NCBI GenBank assembly: GCA_030456405.1
Contig: JAKDNQ010000045.1
Coordinates: 1 to 13,232 of the forward strand
Source: Nitrospira sp.
Lineage (GTDB): Bacteria > Nitrospirota > Nitrospiria > Nitrospirales > Nitrospiraceae
DNA: 13,232 nt
Direction: 5' to 3'
Positions 13,176 to 13,232 of the stretch are shown piece by piece. How positions within the stretch are numbered: position 1 is the stretch's first letter; every line of letters begins with the position of its first letter. The position numbers and the translations under genes are program-made. The notes beneath the pieces were generated by a model. That model searched no databases, was not told the origin of the DNA, and worked only from the letters and a program-made list of their open reading frames with translations.

Positions 13176-13232
13176 CAGGGATGGGGGCTGATTGATCTTC
13201 CCCTGCGCGTGTCGGACGAGCACATTCCTATC
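13176..13232. repeat. Partial, diverged copy of the left-edge palindrome
   Basis: GTCGGACGAGCACATTCCTA and the next two bases (13211-13232) match 164-185 at 19 of 22 positions, in the same orientation. Preceding bases CAGGGATGGGGGCTGA (from 13176) and CCTGCG (13202-13207) recall the outer arm and ACTGCG of the first copy. The window ends where the inner loop would be, so the second half cannot be seen. Confidence 0.5.

Overview
The window looks like chromosomal DNA from a Gram-negative bacterium, most likely Nitrospirota and probably Nitrospira-like. That assignment is an inference. It rests on the gene mix (secreted cupredoxin, YfhL-type 2x[4Fe-4S] ferredoxin, histone H1-like Lys/Ala-rich protein, ScpA-ScpB, SWIM protein plus DUF1841-like protein) and on large palindromic intergenic repeats that I associate from memory with such genomes. 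No rRNA, tRNA, CRISPR array or intact insertion sequence was seen.

Layout. 1-231 is non-coding and ends in a 97-nt inverted repeat that abuts the stop of a minus-strand gene. 232-1722 (-) encodes an unusual fusion of a PqqD-like domain and a SAM-dependent methyltransferase. 1934-2305 (-) is a secreted type 1 copper protein. 2647-3156 (+) is a basic-then-acidic H1-like protein, followed by a 149-aa protein (3292-3741, +) with a tentative EVE/PUA-like look. A 120-nt palindrome (3743-3862) sits exactly between that gene and a convergent gene for a secreted, stand-alone Lon-type (S16) protease domain (3864-4508, -). A second large palindrome (4529-4616) separates the protease gene from a divergent gene for an exported, membrane-anchored pentapeptide-repeat protein (4727-5788, +).

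5875-7511 is the scpA-scpB pair, joined by an ATGA overlap, with a good extended -10 promoter that would give an almost leaderless scpA mRNA. These two proteins form the SMC kleisin complex for chromosome segregation. 7759-10479 is a two-gene unit of a 670-aa SWIM zinc-finger protein and a DUF1841-like protein.

10480-11845 is a decayed accessory stretch. It has an N-terminal scrap of a metallophosphoesterase, a frameshifted DUF5615 (PIN-like, toxin-type) gene without a visible antitoxin, and short motifs resembling mobile-element ends. It is followed by a ferredoxin gene (11846-12193, -) and, after a gene-poor stretch, a small hypothetical protein (12583-12867, +) with an ideal ribosome binding site overlapped by the stop codon of a tiny upstream ORF. 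The last bases carry a partial, diverged copy of the repeat found at the left end.

I see no single large defence or biosynthetic system. The most unusual items are the PqqD-methyltransferase fusion, the secreted free-standing Lon protease domain next to the pentapeptide protein, and the family of long gene-boundary palindromes.
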